From NCBI GenBank assembly GCA_039680225.1, contig JBDKTK010000034.1:1-5336 (forward strand): 5,336 nucleotides of DNA, read 5' to 3'. The translations under genes were made by a program, and so were the position numbers. The notes under the pieces are model-generated. The model saw only the letters and a list, made by a program, of their open reading frames with translations, was not told the origin of the DNA and did no database searches. Of this stretch, positions 1 to 5,336 are shown piece by piece (position 1 is the stretch's first letter; every line of letters begins with the position of its first letter). The stretch comes from JBDKTK01 sp039680225. Lineage in GTDB: Bacteria > Desulfobacterota > Syntrophia > Syntrophales > UBA4778.

Positions 1-203
1 CGCCAGCTTCTCCATGTGACTGCAACCCTTCTTGGTACCGATGAAGCGCTTCTCTCAGATTATGTGATCGCCGGCCGCTTCTCAATTTTGGTGTGATAAT
101 GGAAAGGCGCGTCAAGGTGGGGGCCGCTATGCGTGCAAACATTCAGATATTCAATGGCCCATCCAAGCCCTTCAGGAAGGTCCCCTCTGGTTACGGAGTA
201 CAT
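1..203 (-). pseudogene. Degenerate remnant of a cyclase-family (kynurenine formamidase-like) metal hydrolase gene
   Basis: Reading the minus strand from 203, a 47-codon open stretch ends at a TAA (62-60). Its residues 24-37 read THSGPHLDAPFHYH, matching the HxGTHxDAPxH metal-binding signature of the cyclase family (Pfam Cyclase, PF04199). His25, His29, Asp31 and His35 are kept, but the usual Thr is Pro28 (codon CCC, one base from ACC). The flanking residues (DLPEGLGWAIEYL before the motif, KRPAIT after it) also resemble one subfamily of these enzymes. In another frame, positions 54-1 encode GTKKGCSHMEKLA, which resembles the EKLxNLD region near the C terminus of the family; a TGA (57-55) lies just before it. 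A full enzyme has over 200 residues, so the N terminus and most of the middle are missing. No ribosome binding site precedes the ATG at 203. Seen: motif, stops, frame change. Inferred: gene decay by internal deletion. The first fragment is fairly secure, the second less so; the gene may continue past the left edge. Confidence 0.62.
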
Positions 204-228
204 AATAACAATATGTTAGAGTGACTAT
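204..228 (-). other. Short AT-rich gap after the DnaJ-type gene, no terminator seen
   Basis: This 25-nt gap between the DnaJ-type stop codon and the ATG of the cyclase remnant is AT-rich. It contains no Shine-Dalgarno sequence and no GC-rich stem followed by a T run. Transcription may therefore run into the remnant, or end beyond the left edge. Confidence 0.5.
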
Positions 229-1176
229 TTAAAGTCCTTCTTCAGATAGTTTCCGGACAAGTTCCTGCTGTTTTTCGGTGAGCTTTTTGGGGACGATCAC
301 GTTGATTTTGACGTACTCGTTCCCTTTGCCGCCGCCCTTGAACCGGGGAAGGCCGAAGCCTTTCATCCTGATCCTCATATTGCTCTGGGTCCCGGGGGGC
401 ACTTTGATCCTCTTGGTCTGGCCGTTCAGGGTCGGGACGTCGATGCTCGAGCCGAGAGCGGCCTGGCTGAACTTGACGCTTACCTCGGTCACTATATCGT
501 CACCTTCGCGGGTGAATACCGGATGCGGCAAAACATTCATATTCAAATAAATATCGCCGGCCGGCCCGCCGCTGAAACCTGGCGACCCCTTTCCCGGCAG
601 CCTGAGTTTCTGCCCGGAGCTGATCCCCGGCGGAATCTTGACTTTCAGTTCCTGCGTCGCATTGGCCTGCCTCAGGGCAATCTTTTTCTCGGCCCCGGCG
701 GCCGCTTCTTCCAGGGTGATAGACAAATTGTATTCGAGGTCCTCGCCCCTCTGCTGCATAGTCTGCCGGTATTGTTGCTCGCCGTAGTATTCCCCGAACG
801 GGTCCACCCTCTGCTGGTATGTTTGCCGGCGCCCTCTTCCGCCGCCCCCTCCCCCGAAAACCGTGAAACCGCCCAGCCCGCCGAACCCAAGGTCGCGCAG
901 GATGTCGTTGATATCGAAACCCCGGAAAATATCTTCCTGGGAGAATTTCTGGCTGAAGGCTTCCGAACCATAATTATCGTATTGCTGGCGCTTTTCCGGA
1001 TCGCTCAGGACCGCGTAGGCCTCGCTGATCTTCTTGAATTTCTCTTCAGCGTTCTTTTTGTCATTGGGGTTGCGGTCGGGATGGTGTTTTAGCGCAAGCT
1101 TCCGGTAAGCCTTCTTGATATCTTCGGCGCTGGCGCTCTTCTCAAGTCCCAGGGTCTTGTAGTAATCTTCAGCCAT
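229..1176 (-). CDS. Class B (CbpA-type) DnaJ co-chaperone, zinc-finger-less
   Basis: A J-domain protein of 315 residues, close to the roughly 306 of E. coli CbpA. Such proteins deliver unfolded clients to DnaK/Hsp70 in the cytosol and stimulate its ATPase through the HPD motif. Residues 4-70 form the J domain, with HPD at 32-34 inside KHHPDRN and the conserved KISEAYAVLSDPEKRQQYD stretch. Residues 83-113 are Gly/Phe-rich and include a run of seven glycines; residues 114-145 are rich in Gln, Tyr and Arg. Two substrate-binding beta domains follow: CTD-I from about 146 (EDLEYNLSITLEEAAAGAEK, then VKIPPGISSGQKLRLPGKG) and CTD-II from about 223 to 297 (IDVPTLNGQ, IKVPPGTQS). The protein has no cysteine, so the CxxCxGxG zinc repeats of true DnaJ are absent. 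The ATG at 1176 follows GAGG with a short 3-nt spacer and starts 11 nt after the yidD-like stop. No dnaK or grpE lies in the window. Family assignment is secure; the specific partner and clients are unknown. Confidence 0.95.
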   Translation of the reverse strand: MAEDYYKTLGLEKSASAEDIKKAYRKLALKHHPDRNPNDKKNAEEKFKKISEAYAVLSDPEKRQQYDNYGSEAFSQKFSQEDIFRGFDINDILRDLGFGGLGGFTVFGGGGGGRGRRQTYQQRVDPFGEYYGEQQYRQTMQQRGEDLEYNLSITLEEAAAGAEKKIALRQANATQELKVKIPPGISSGQKLRLPGKGSPGFSGGPAGDIYLNMNVLPHPVFTREGDDIVTEVSVKFSQAALGSSIDVPTLNGQTKRIKVPPGTQSNMRIRMKGFGLPRFKGGGKGNEYVKINVIVPKKLTEKQQELVRKLSEEGL

Positions 1177-1179
1177 TTT

Positions 1180-1183
1180 CCTC
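1180..1183 (-). promoter_or_regulatory. Ribosome binding site of the DnaJ-type gene
   Basis: GAGG within GACGAGGAAAATG on the minus strand. The 3-nt spacer before the ATG at 1176 is shorter than usual, which may lower initiation. No better upstream start exists in this frame that would keep a normal J-domain N terminus. Confidence 0.6.
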
Positions 1184-1187
1184 GTCT

Positions 1188-1598
1188 CTATTTACCGGAC
1201 CACCAGAAATCGTTCGCTTCAACGGGATCATAGTACCGTTCCTGTCCGTTCTTCAGTTTTATTTTCGTCGCATCGTCCATTTCGTTGCTTTCATGGATCA
1301 ACCGGTCCGCGGTCATTACATATCCCAGAAAAAACCCGTGCTTTTTTATGGCTTCCAGGGAGTAAGCGGAACAGCTCGGATACATTTTGCACCTTTCACC
1401 GTCCACCTGGGAAATCGTTTCCCTGTAAAAGCGCACTCCCCAGGAAAGCGCCCTGGCGCCTGCAGACATATTATCATCAGAGCCCTGCGCCTGAGCCGTC
1501 TTGCCTGTATTGAAATCCCAGGGCGAAAACGAATCCCGGGCGCCAGCCGGGACTGCGGTTAATATAATCATTATTGTTAAAAACAGAAGCCTTCTCAT
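1188..1598 (-). CDS. yidD: YidD-family protein with N-terminal signal peptide
   Basis: A 136-residue protein whose central part is YidD-like: CKMYPSCSAYSLEAIKKHG (Cys70, Cys76) followed by GYVMTADRL, then YYDPVEAN, corresponding to the CR-Y-x-PSCS-x-Y, G-x-x-L-x-x-x-RL and DPV elements. YidD proteins assist YidC/Sec-dependent insertion of inner-membrane proteins and usually have about 70-90 residues, on the cytoplasmic face. This one differs. Residues 1-20 (MRRLLFLTIMIILTAVPAGA) look like a cleavable signal peptide, and a linker to about residue 45 precedes the domain. The third Cys of the usual RCxP segment is missing (RLIHESNE). Export to the periplasm is therefore inferred. The ATG at 1598 overlaps the upstream TGA by one base (TGATG); a TTG at 1601 could add one residue. 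No Shine-Dalgarno sequence is visible upstream, so translation probably depends on coupling to the TPR gene. Family membership is confident; the function of this exported form is not. Confidence 0.87.
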   Translation of the reverse strand: MRRLLFLTIMIILTAVPAGARDSFSPWDFNTGKTAQAQGSDDNMSAGARALSWGVRFYRETISQVDGERCKMYPSCSAYSLEAIKKHGFFLGYVMTADRLIHESNEMDDATKIKLKNGQERYYDPVEANDFWWSGK

Positions 1599-2515
1599 CA
1601 AAAACTAAAGGAGAGCTTCAGGAACCTTCCGAAATCGGGGCTGTAGCTTATCGATAAGGCGCTCCGTTCCTGCAGTTCCTTAATGTACTCCCCCTTCGAC
1701 CTTTCGTTGTATTTGTGCGCGCTGCTCACCGCGCTGTATATGTTTCCGCTGTACCAGCCGAGCTCGAAGAAAGTTACTATACCGCCGGTCACATATTCAT
1801 CTTTTCTGAAAAGCTCGACCGCGGACCAGATGAAAGCCCCGTTAAGCAGGAAGGCAATCGCCGCATCACGGTATCTCTCAGTATAGACATGACCGGAGCC
1901 CGGCAGGACCGCAGCCAGCGTGCCTGCAACGACAGGCGATTTGGACGGTACCTCGTTTATCTTTTCCAGGCCCGAAGAGAATGTTTTTGCCGCAGGGTAC
2001 AGCGGGCTTGATCCGGGCATCATGGAAAAAACTGATTTCGCCTTCTCCCAGTCGTTCCTTGCAACGTATACCAGGGCGCTCTGGTAAATGGCCTGGTCCC
2101 TGTAAGGCTCAATGCCCCGCTTGATTATCTGGTCAAAGCTGGTCAGGGCCTCATCATATCTTTTCAGGTTTTTCTGGGCAGTGGCCCTGATGAACAGGGC
2201 CGCATCGGCCAGGTCGCTTTCCGGAAACTCGTTGAGGAAGTCGTCCAGCGAGGTTATTGTCTCTTCCCATCTCCCGGCGTGGAAATAGCTCTCCCCGATC
2301 CGGAAATACGAATCTTCCACCAGTTCATCTTCTGGATAAAAGAAGATAAACCTTTTATATTCCGTTATCGCCCTGAAAAAATCGCCCTGCTCAAACAGGG
2401 ATTCGGCAAAACTAAACTGTTTTTCCGGATCCGGATCGGCCGCCTCAATTTGAGCGGCATTGAAGAAAAGCAAAAAAACAATAACAACCCACGCCCAACG
2501 GTGCGGTTTTGTCAT
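1598..2515 (-). CDS. Exported TPR protein with C-terminal hydrophobic (DUF5683/TM2-like) domain
   Basis: A 305-residue protein. Residues 1-25 form a signal peptide (hydrophobic core WVVIVFLLFFNAA, probable cleavage at QIEA/AD). Residues about 32-165 hold four TPR-like helical pairs, for example SLFEQGDFFRAITEYKRFI, then SYFHAGRWEETITSLDDFL and DEALTSFDQII, in the style of outer-membrane lipoprotein and BamD/YbgF-like TPR proteins. From about 194 comes a hydrophobic region with three likely membrane helices (about 194-211, 217-236, 241-262). It opens with LPGSGHVYTERYRDA, which resembles the PGxGxxY...G motif of TM2/DUF5683-type domains. The last residues alternate hydrophobic and polar and end in Phe (FLKLSFSF). 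The ATG at 2515 overlaps the iorB TAA (TAATG), with AAGAGG 7 nt upstream. The gene is coupled directly to the yidD-like gene, suggesting a shared role at the envelope. I do not recognise a specific characterised protein; the exact function is unknown. Confidence 0.88.
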   Translation of the reverse strand: MTKPHRWAWVVIVFLLFFNAAQIEAADPDPEKQFSFAESLFEQGDFFRAITEYKRFIFFYPEDELVEDSYFRIGESYFHAGRWEETITSLDDFLNEFPESDLADAALFIRATAQKNLKRYDEALTSFDQIIKRGIEPYRDQAIYQSALVYVARNDWEKAKSVFSMMPGSSPLYPAAKTFSSGLEKINEVPSKSPVVAGTLAAVLPGSGHVYTERYRDAAIAFLLNGAFIWSAVELFRKDEYVTGGIVTFFELGWYSGNIYSAVSSAHKYNERSKGEYIKELQERSALSISYSPDFGRFLKLSFSF

Positions 2516-3099
2516 TAAGAGTCCTCTTTGCCCAACCTGAATGCCTTGATGTTCAAGTCAACGAGCTTTTCAGGAAAACTTCTCCTGAGGACCGACTCCC
2601 ATATCTCGTCTTTGATATCGATATATTTTGAAACAATCCCCAGCATGACGGTATTGGCCGCCCTGAGATTGCCGGCCTCCCGGGCCAGCGCCAGTGCATC
2701 CGCGACTACGACATTCTTAAAGTTATCCTTTAACTGCTCAAGTATATCTCGCGGATATTCCGATATTCCCAGGTTAACCGCAGGTGGATATATCTCCTCC
2801 TTGTCCATGATTATAATACCGTCTGGTTTCAGAAAATCAAGATATCTCAGCGTCTCGAGCTTTTCAAAGGAAAGGAGGATGTCGACATCGCCTTTCCTCG
2901 CCAGCGGAGAATAGACCTTCGCGCCATACCGGACGTGGCTGGTCACGCAACCGCCCCTCTGGGCCATTCCGTGCACTTCGCTCTTCTTTGTATCGAAACC
3001 GGCTTCCATCACGGCCATACAGATTATATCGCTTGCCCTGAGAATGCCCTGTCCCCCTACCCCGGCCAGCAGAATGCTTTTGACATCGTTCGTGTTCAT
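2515..3099 (-). CDS. iorB: Indolepyruvate:ferredoxin oxidoreductase, beta subunit
   Basis: A 194-residue protein matching the pyruvate ferredoxin/flavodoxin oxidoreductase gamma-type domain that forms the small subunit of IOR. Visible marks are the N-terminal SILLAGVGGQGILRASDII loop (GVGGQG at 13-18) and the EVHGMAQRGG motif (41-50), both standard for IorB and related 2-oxoacid:ferredoxin oxidoreductase subunits. Length is as expected for the family (around 190-200). It partners IorA to convert aryl-2-oxo acids such as indolepyruvate, with CoA and oxidised ferredoxin, to aryl-acetyl-CoA, CO2 and reduced ferredoxin in the cytosol. The start is placed at 3099, not at the ATG at 3162: the 3099 ATG has a strong GGAGGTGA 4 nt upstream, begins 12 residues before the conserved GVGGQG, and overlaps the iorA stop as ATGA. 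The 21 residues of a longer form would lie wholly inside iorA and look nothing like the family. Confidence 0.95.
   Translation of the reverse strand: MNTNDVKSILLAGVGGQGILRASDIICMAVMEAGFDTKKSEVHGMAQRGGCVTSHVRYGAKVYSPLARKGDVDILLSFEKLETLRYLDFLKPDGIIIMDKEEIYPPAVNLGISEYPRDILEQLKDNFKNVVVADALALAREAGNLRAANTVMLGIVSKYIDIKDEIWESVLRRSFPEKLVDLNIKAFRLGKEDS
2523..2528 (-). promoter_or_regulatory. Ribosome binding site of the exported TPR/membrane protein gene
   Basis: AAGAGG on the minus strand lies 7 nt before the ATG at 2515, inside the last codons of iorB (KEDS). With the TAATG overlap, it supports both independent initiation and coupling to iorB. Confidence 0.75.
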
Positions 3100-4880
3100 T
3101 TGCTCACCTCCACGATCGCCCCTTTCGGGCAGAGTTGCTGACAAAGGGTGCAGCCGTTGCAAAGCGAGGGGTCGATGACAGAATAGCCCTCAATCTTCTT
3201 ATTCCCCTCTTTGGGGACAATGGGCTCAGCGTATTTGCGCCAGGAAATCGGCGGACAGTTAAGGCCGATGCAGGTCTTGCACCCGATGCACTTCTCCTTG
3301 TCCACCGTGAACGGCCTGCCGGCTGCTTTGCTGAGGAGCACGCAGGGGCCTTCGGAAATGATCAGGGACGGGCCTTTCCGTTCCAGCTCCTCCCTGACGG
3401 CCGCCCGGGCGGCCTTGATCTTGAACGGATCGACGACCCGGACACTGTCCATTCCGAGGACCTTCCCGAGATCGGCGAAATTGAGGGCCTTTGTTTTCTC
3501 TCCCTGCAAGGTCATGCCCGTGGCCGGATGGTCCTGCATTCCCGTCATTGCCGTCGTCCGGTTGTCCAGGATGACCACGAGGGCGTCGCTCCTGTTATAG
3601 GCCATGTTGAGCAGCGGGGTGATGCCGGAATGGATGAATGTCGAATCCCCGATGACCCCGATCACCTTGCCTTTACCCTTGTCCCGCAGCGCCTTGCTCA
3701 TGCCGTGGGCCATGCCGATGCTCGCCCCCATGCAGATGCAGGAATGGAGTCCCTCAAGGGGCTTCATGAACGACAGGGTATAGCAGCCGATATCTCCGGC
3801 CACAAAGGCCTTGAGCTTGCCCAGAACATAGAAGATCCCGCGGTGCGGGCATCCGGGGCAAAGGTTGGGGGGCCTGGGCGGTATCCGGCTGGCGTCGACG
3901 GGGCACGAAGGGTCCGTCGTTCCGGAAAGTGAATTTGCCACCACCCCGGGATCGAACTCCCCTGTATAGGGGAACACCGATTTGCCCTCGACCTTGATCC
4001 CCATGGCCTTGATCTGGTCTTCCAGGTACGGGTCCATCTCCTCCAATACGTAAACTTTTTTCACCTTCGCGGCGAAATCCCGGATCATCTTCTCCGGGAG
4101 GGGATATATCATCCCGAGCTTCAGGTACGAGTACTGCGGAAACACGTCCTTGACATAATTGTAAACCATTCCGGCAGTTATTATCCCCACCTCGGGGCTG
4201 TTCATCTCAACCCTGTTCTCGCTGAAGGTCTCCGCAAATTCCTTCAGACGGACCGTCCTTTCCTCGACAACCCTGCGCCTCACGCGCGCATTGAACGGGA
4301 CCATCACGTATTTGGCAGCATCCGTCTTTATTCCGGTCCGGTCCTTGAATTCCACGGGCTCTTCAATGTTCACAATCGACTTGGAGTGGGACACCCTCGT
4401 CGTGGACCTCAGGAACACCGGCGTATCGAATTTCTCGCTGATCTCAACCGCCAGTTTGACGTATTCCTTGGCTTCCCGGCTGTCGCCAGGCTCCAGCATC
4501 GGTATCCTGGCGAACTTGGCGTAATTGCGGTTGTCCTGCTCGTTTTGCGAGCTGTGCAGGGAAGGGTCGTCGGCAGAGACTATCACCAGCGCCCCTTCAA
4601 TCCCCGTGTAGCTTACGGTAAACAAAGGGTCGGCGGCCACGTTCACGCCGACGTGCTTCATCGCCGCCATCGTCCTCTCGCCCGCGAGGGCGGAGCCGAT
4701 CGCGACCTCGAGGGCCACTTTTTCATTGGGCGACCACTCGGCGTACACCCCCGGGTATTTGGAAAACTCTTCCATGACTTCCGTGCTCGGAGTGCCGGGG
4801 TACGCGGCCCCGAAGCGGATCCCCGCTTCAAACGCCCCCCTGGCTATCGCCTCGTTTCCGGAGTATATTTTCTTTTCCAT
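3096..4880 (-). CDS. iorA: Indolepyruvate:ferredoxin oxidoreductase, alpha subunit
   Basis: The large, TPP- and Fe-S-containing catalytic subunit of IOR, 594 residues, near the family's usual length of about 600. The pyrimidine-binding domain comes first (about 1-190), with AYPGTPSTE (26-34) and the EWSPNEKVALEVAIG, AMKHVGVNVAADPL and SADDPSLHSSQNEQDNR stretches typical of IorA. A transketolase C-terminal-like domain spans about 225-315. The pyrophosphate-binding domain follows, with LCPGCPHRG (340-348), GDIGCYTL (362-369) and the TPP motif from GDSTF (411) to LDN (440). At the C terminus are two [4Fe-4S] ferredoxin motifs: CX2CX2CX4CP (Cys531, 534, 537, 542) and CX2CX2CX3CP (Cys574, 577, 580, 584). 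The unequal spacing of the first is characteristic of IorA. The enzyme serves aromatic amino acid degradation, or aryl-acid activation in reverse. The ATG at 4880 has AAGGGG 4 nt upstream and lies 10 nt after the preceding TPR gene; its end overlaps iorB. No key residue appears lost. Confidence 0.97.
   Translation of the reverse strand: MEKKIYSGNEAIARGAFEAGIRFGAAYPGTPSTEVMEEFSKYPGVYAEWSPNEKVALEVAIGSALAGERTMAAMKHVGVNVAADPLFTVSYTGIEGALVIVSADDPSLHSSQNEQDNRNYAKFARIPMLEPGDSREAKEYVKLAVEISEKFDTPVFLRSTTRVSHSKSIVNIEEPVEFKDRTGIKTDAAKYVMVPFNARVRRRVVEERTVRLKEFAETFSENRVEMNSPEVGIITAGMVYNYVKDVFPQYSYLKLGMIYPLPEKMIRDFAAKVKKVYVLEEMDPYLEDQIKAMGIKVEGKSVFPYTGEFDPGVVANSLSGTTDPSCPVDASRIPPRPPNLCPGCPHRGIFYVLGKLKAFVAGDIGCYTLSFMKPLEGLHSCICMGASIGMAHGMSKALRDKGKGKVIGVIGDSTFIHSGITPLLNMAYNRSDALVVILDNRTTAMTGMQDHPATGMTLQGEKTKALNFADLGKVLGMDSVRVVDPFKIKAARAAVREELERKGPSLIISEGPCVLLSKAAGRPFTVDKEKCIGCKTCIGLNCPPISWRKYAEPIVPKEGNKKIEGYSVIDPSLCNGCTLCQQLCPKGAIVEVSK
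3104..3111 (-). promoter_or_regulatory. Ribosome binding site of iorB (decides the start)
   Basis: GGAGGTGA on the minus strand, 4 nt before the ATG at 3099, is a near-perfect match to the anti-Shine-Dalgarno sequence. It lies within the last codons of iorA (encoding part of IVEVSK) and argues strongly for the 194-residue IorB over a longer form from 3162. Confidence 0.9.
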
Positions 4881-4884
4881 TGTT

Positions 4885-4890
4885 CCCCTT
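4885..4890 (-). promoter_or_regulatory. Ribosome binding site of iorA
   Basis: AAGGGG on the minus strand sits 4 nt before the iorA ATG at 4880, filling the 10-nt gap after the TPR gene's TAG. The match to the anti-Shine-Dalgarno sequence is moderate but correctly placed. Confidence 0.75.
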
Positions 4891-5336
4891 CTATTCCAGC
4901 TCGGAAACTTTTCTCTTCAGGAACATCTCGGTAACCGGGTCGTTCTTGCTTTCCAGAGCTTTTTTATATGATTCAACAGCGTCCTTGCTGTTCTTGAGCT
5001 GTTCCGCCATCCTGCCGGCGTTGAGATACGCCGTTCCCCGAAAGGCCGCGCCGTTCGGGTCTTTTGCGGAGTCCTCGAAATACTTGAAGGCCTTGGAGAA
5101 ATCCCCCTTGGCCTCGTAACAGTAACCAAGGCCGCTGTATGCCAGGGCGACAAGTTCGTTGGACCTCGCCTTCGACAGGAATTCCTCGTATGACTTGACC
5201 GCGTTGTCAAATTCATTGAGCTTGTAATATATAATGCCCATGCTGTAGCGGGAAAGGTTCGCAGCGTCCGTACCCGGATACTTTTCAACTATTTCCCTGT
5301 ACTTTTCCAGGGCCAGCCTGGCAACCCCGTCCTGGG
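4891..5336 (-). CDS. C-terminal part of a TPR-repeat protein (5' end outside the window)
   Basis: The last 147 complete codons of a gene that enters from the right edge and ends with TAG at 4893-4891. An ATG at 5241 is in frame but is not the start: upstream codons to the edge remain open and are TPR-like (ALEKYREIVEKYPGTDAANL). Visible repeats include YSMGIIYYKLNEFDNAVKSY, then YSGLGYCYEAKGDFSKAFKY and YLNAGRMAEQLKNSKDAVES, showing the Gly8/Ala20 TPR pattern at roughly 34-residue spacing; the protein ends in a charged helix (FLKRKVSELE). No signal peptide or membrane segment can be judged because the N terminus is absent. Similar C-terminal arrays occur in membrane-anchored YfgM/YbgF-like TPR scaffolds, but many unrelated proteins share them, so no specific function is assigned. 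It lies 10 nt ahead of iorA on the same strand, consistent with one operon. Confidence 0.93.
   Translation of the reverse strand, partial: QDGVARLALEKYREIVEKYPGTDAANLSRYSMGIIYYKLNEFDNAVKSYEEFLSKARSNELVALAYSGLGYCYEAKGDFSKAFKYFEDSAKDPNGAAFRGTAYLNAGRMAEQLKNSKDAVESYKKALESKNDPVTEMFLKRKVSELE

Noticed and set aside
1..96. Plus-strand frame open from the left edge to a TGA at 94-96, faintly like the end of a GGDEF-type domain
   Set aside because: The resemblance is vague and no motif is intact; the minus-strand EKL-type motif over the same bases is the better explanation.
169..180. Inverted repeat CCTTC-AG-GAAGG as a possible terminator
   Set aside because: The loop is only 2 nt, no T run follows on either strand, and the bases fall inside the cyclase-like coding remnant.
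99..224. Plus-strand 41-codon open frame opposite the cyclase remnant
   Set aside because: It resembles no family I know, and the same bases on the other strand carry a recognisable cyclase signature, so it is treated as a chance frame.
523..1092. Plus-strand open frame (189 codons) antisense to the DnaJ-type gene
   Set aside because: It lies wholly opposite the J domain, G/F region and CTD-I; its composition is low-complexity and it matches no family.
3100..3162. Longer IorB start at ATG 3162
   Set aside because: The extra 21 residues lie inside iorA and do not look like the family, whereas ATG 3099 has an excellent Shine-Dalgarno sequence and an ATGA overlap.
3135..3932. Long plus-strand open frame (265 codons) inside iorA
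   Set aside because: It is antisense to well-conserved IorA domains including the Fe-S and TPP motifs, has no recognisable domain, and arises from GC-rich codon usage on the other strand.
5239..5241. ATG at 5241 as the start of the TPR gene
   Set aside because: The frame stays open to the window edge and the upstream codons encode TPR-like sequence, so this Met is internal.

Overview
The window is a single, tightly packed minus-strand gene block, read from right to left. It has a moderately GC-rich base composition. The paired genes for indolepyruvate:ferredoxin oxidoreductase (an oxygen-sensitive, ferredoxin-linked enzyme), together with exported TPR proteins carrying signal peptides, suggest an anaerobic Gram-negative-type bacterium. 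Desulfobacterota/Deltaproteobacteria or Nitrospirota-like lineages are my best guess. That is an inference from gene content, not a demonstrated affiliation.

Layout, in the direction of transcription: (1) the 3' end of a TPR-repeat protein gene that enters from beyond the right edge (4891-5336); (2) iorA (3096-4880); (3) iorB (2515-3099); (4) an exported TPR protein with a C-terminal hydrophobic domain (1598-2515); (5) a yidD-family gene with an added signal peptide (1188-1598); (6) a zinc-finger-less, class B DnaJ/CbpA-type co-chaperone gene (229-1176); (7) a short degenerate remnant of a metal-dependent cyclase (kynurenine formamidase-like) gene running to the left edge (about 1-203). Gene junctions are 10 or 11 nt gaps or 1-4 nt overlaps (ATGA, TAATG, TGATG). 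I see no convincing internal promoter or terminator, so genes 1-6 look like one transcription unit.

IorA and IorB together form the enzyme that oxidatively decarboxylates aryl-2-oxo acids to aryl-acetyl-CoA, using TPP, CoA and ferredoxin. The TPR/membrane protein, the YidD-like protein and the DnaJ-type protein suggest an envelope or protein-folding theme. That theme has no obvious metabolic link to IOR, and the shared operon may only be co-expression.

The least expected items are the cyclase remnant, which keeps the metal-binding His-x-Gly-x-His-x-Asp-Ala-Pro signature but has stops, a frame change and an apparent large internal deletion, and the YidD homologue, which appears to be exported and lacks the usual third cysteine. 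No RNA gene, CRISPR array, insertion sequence or phage feature was seen.
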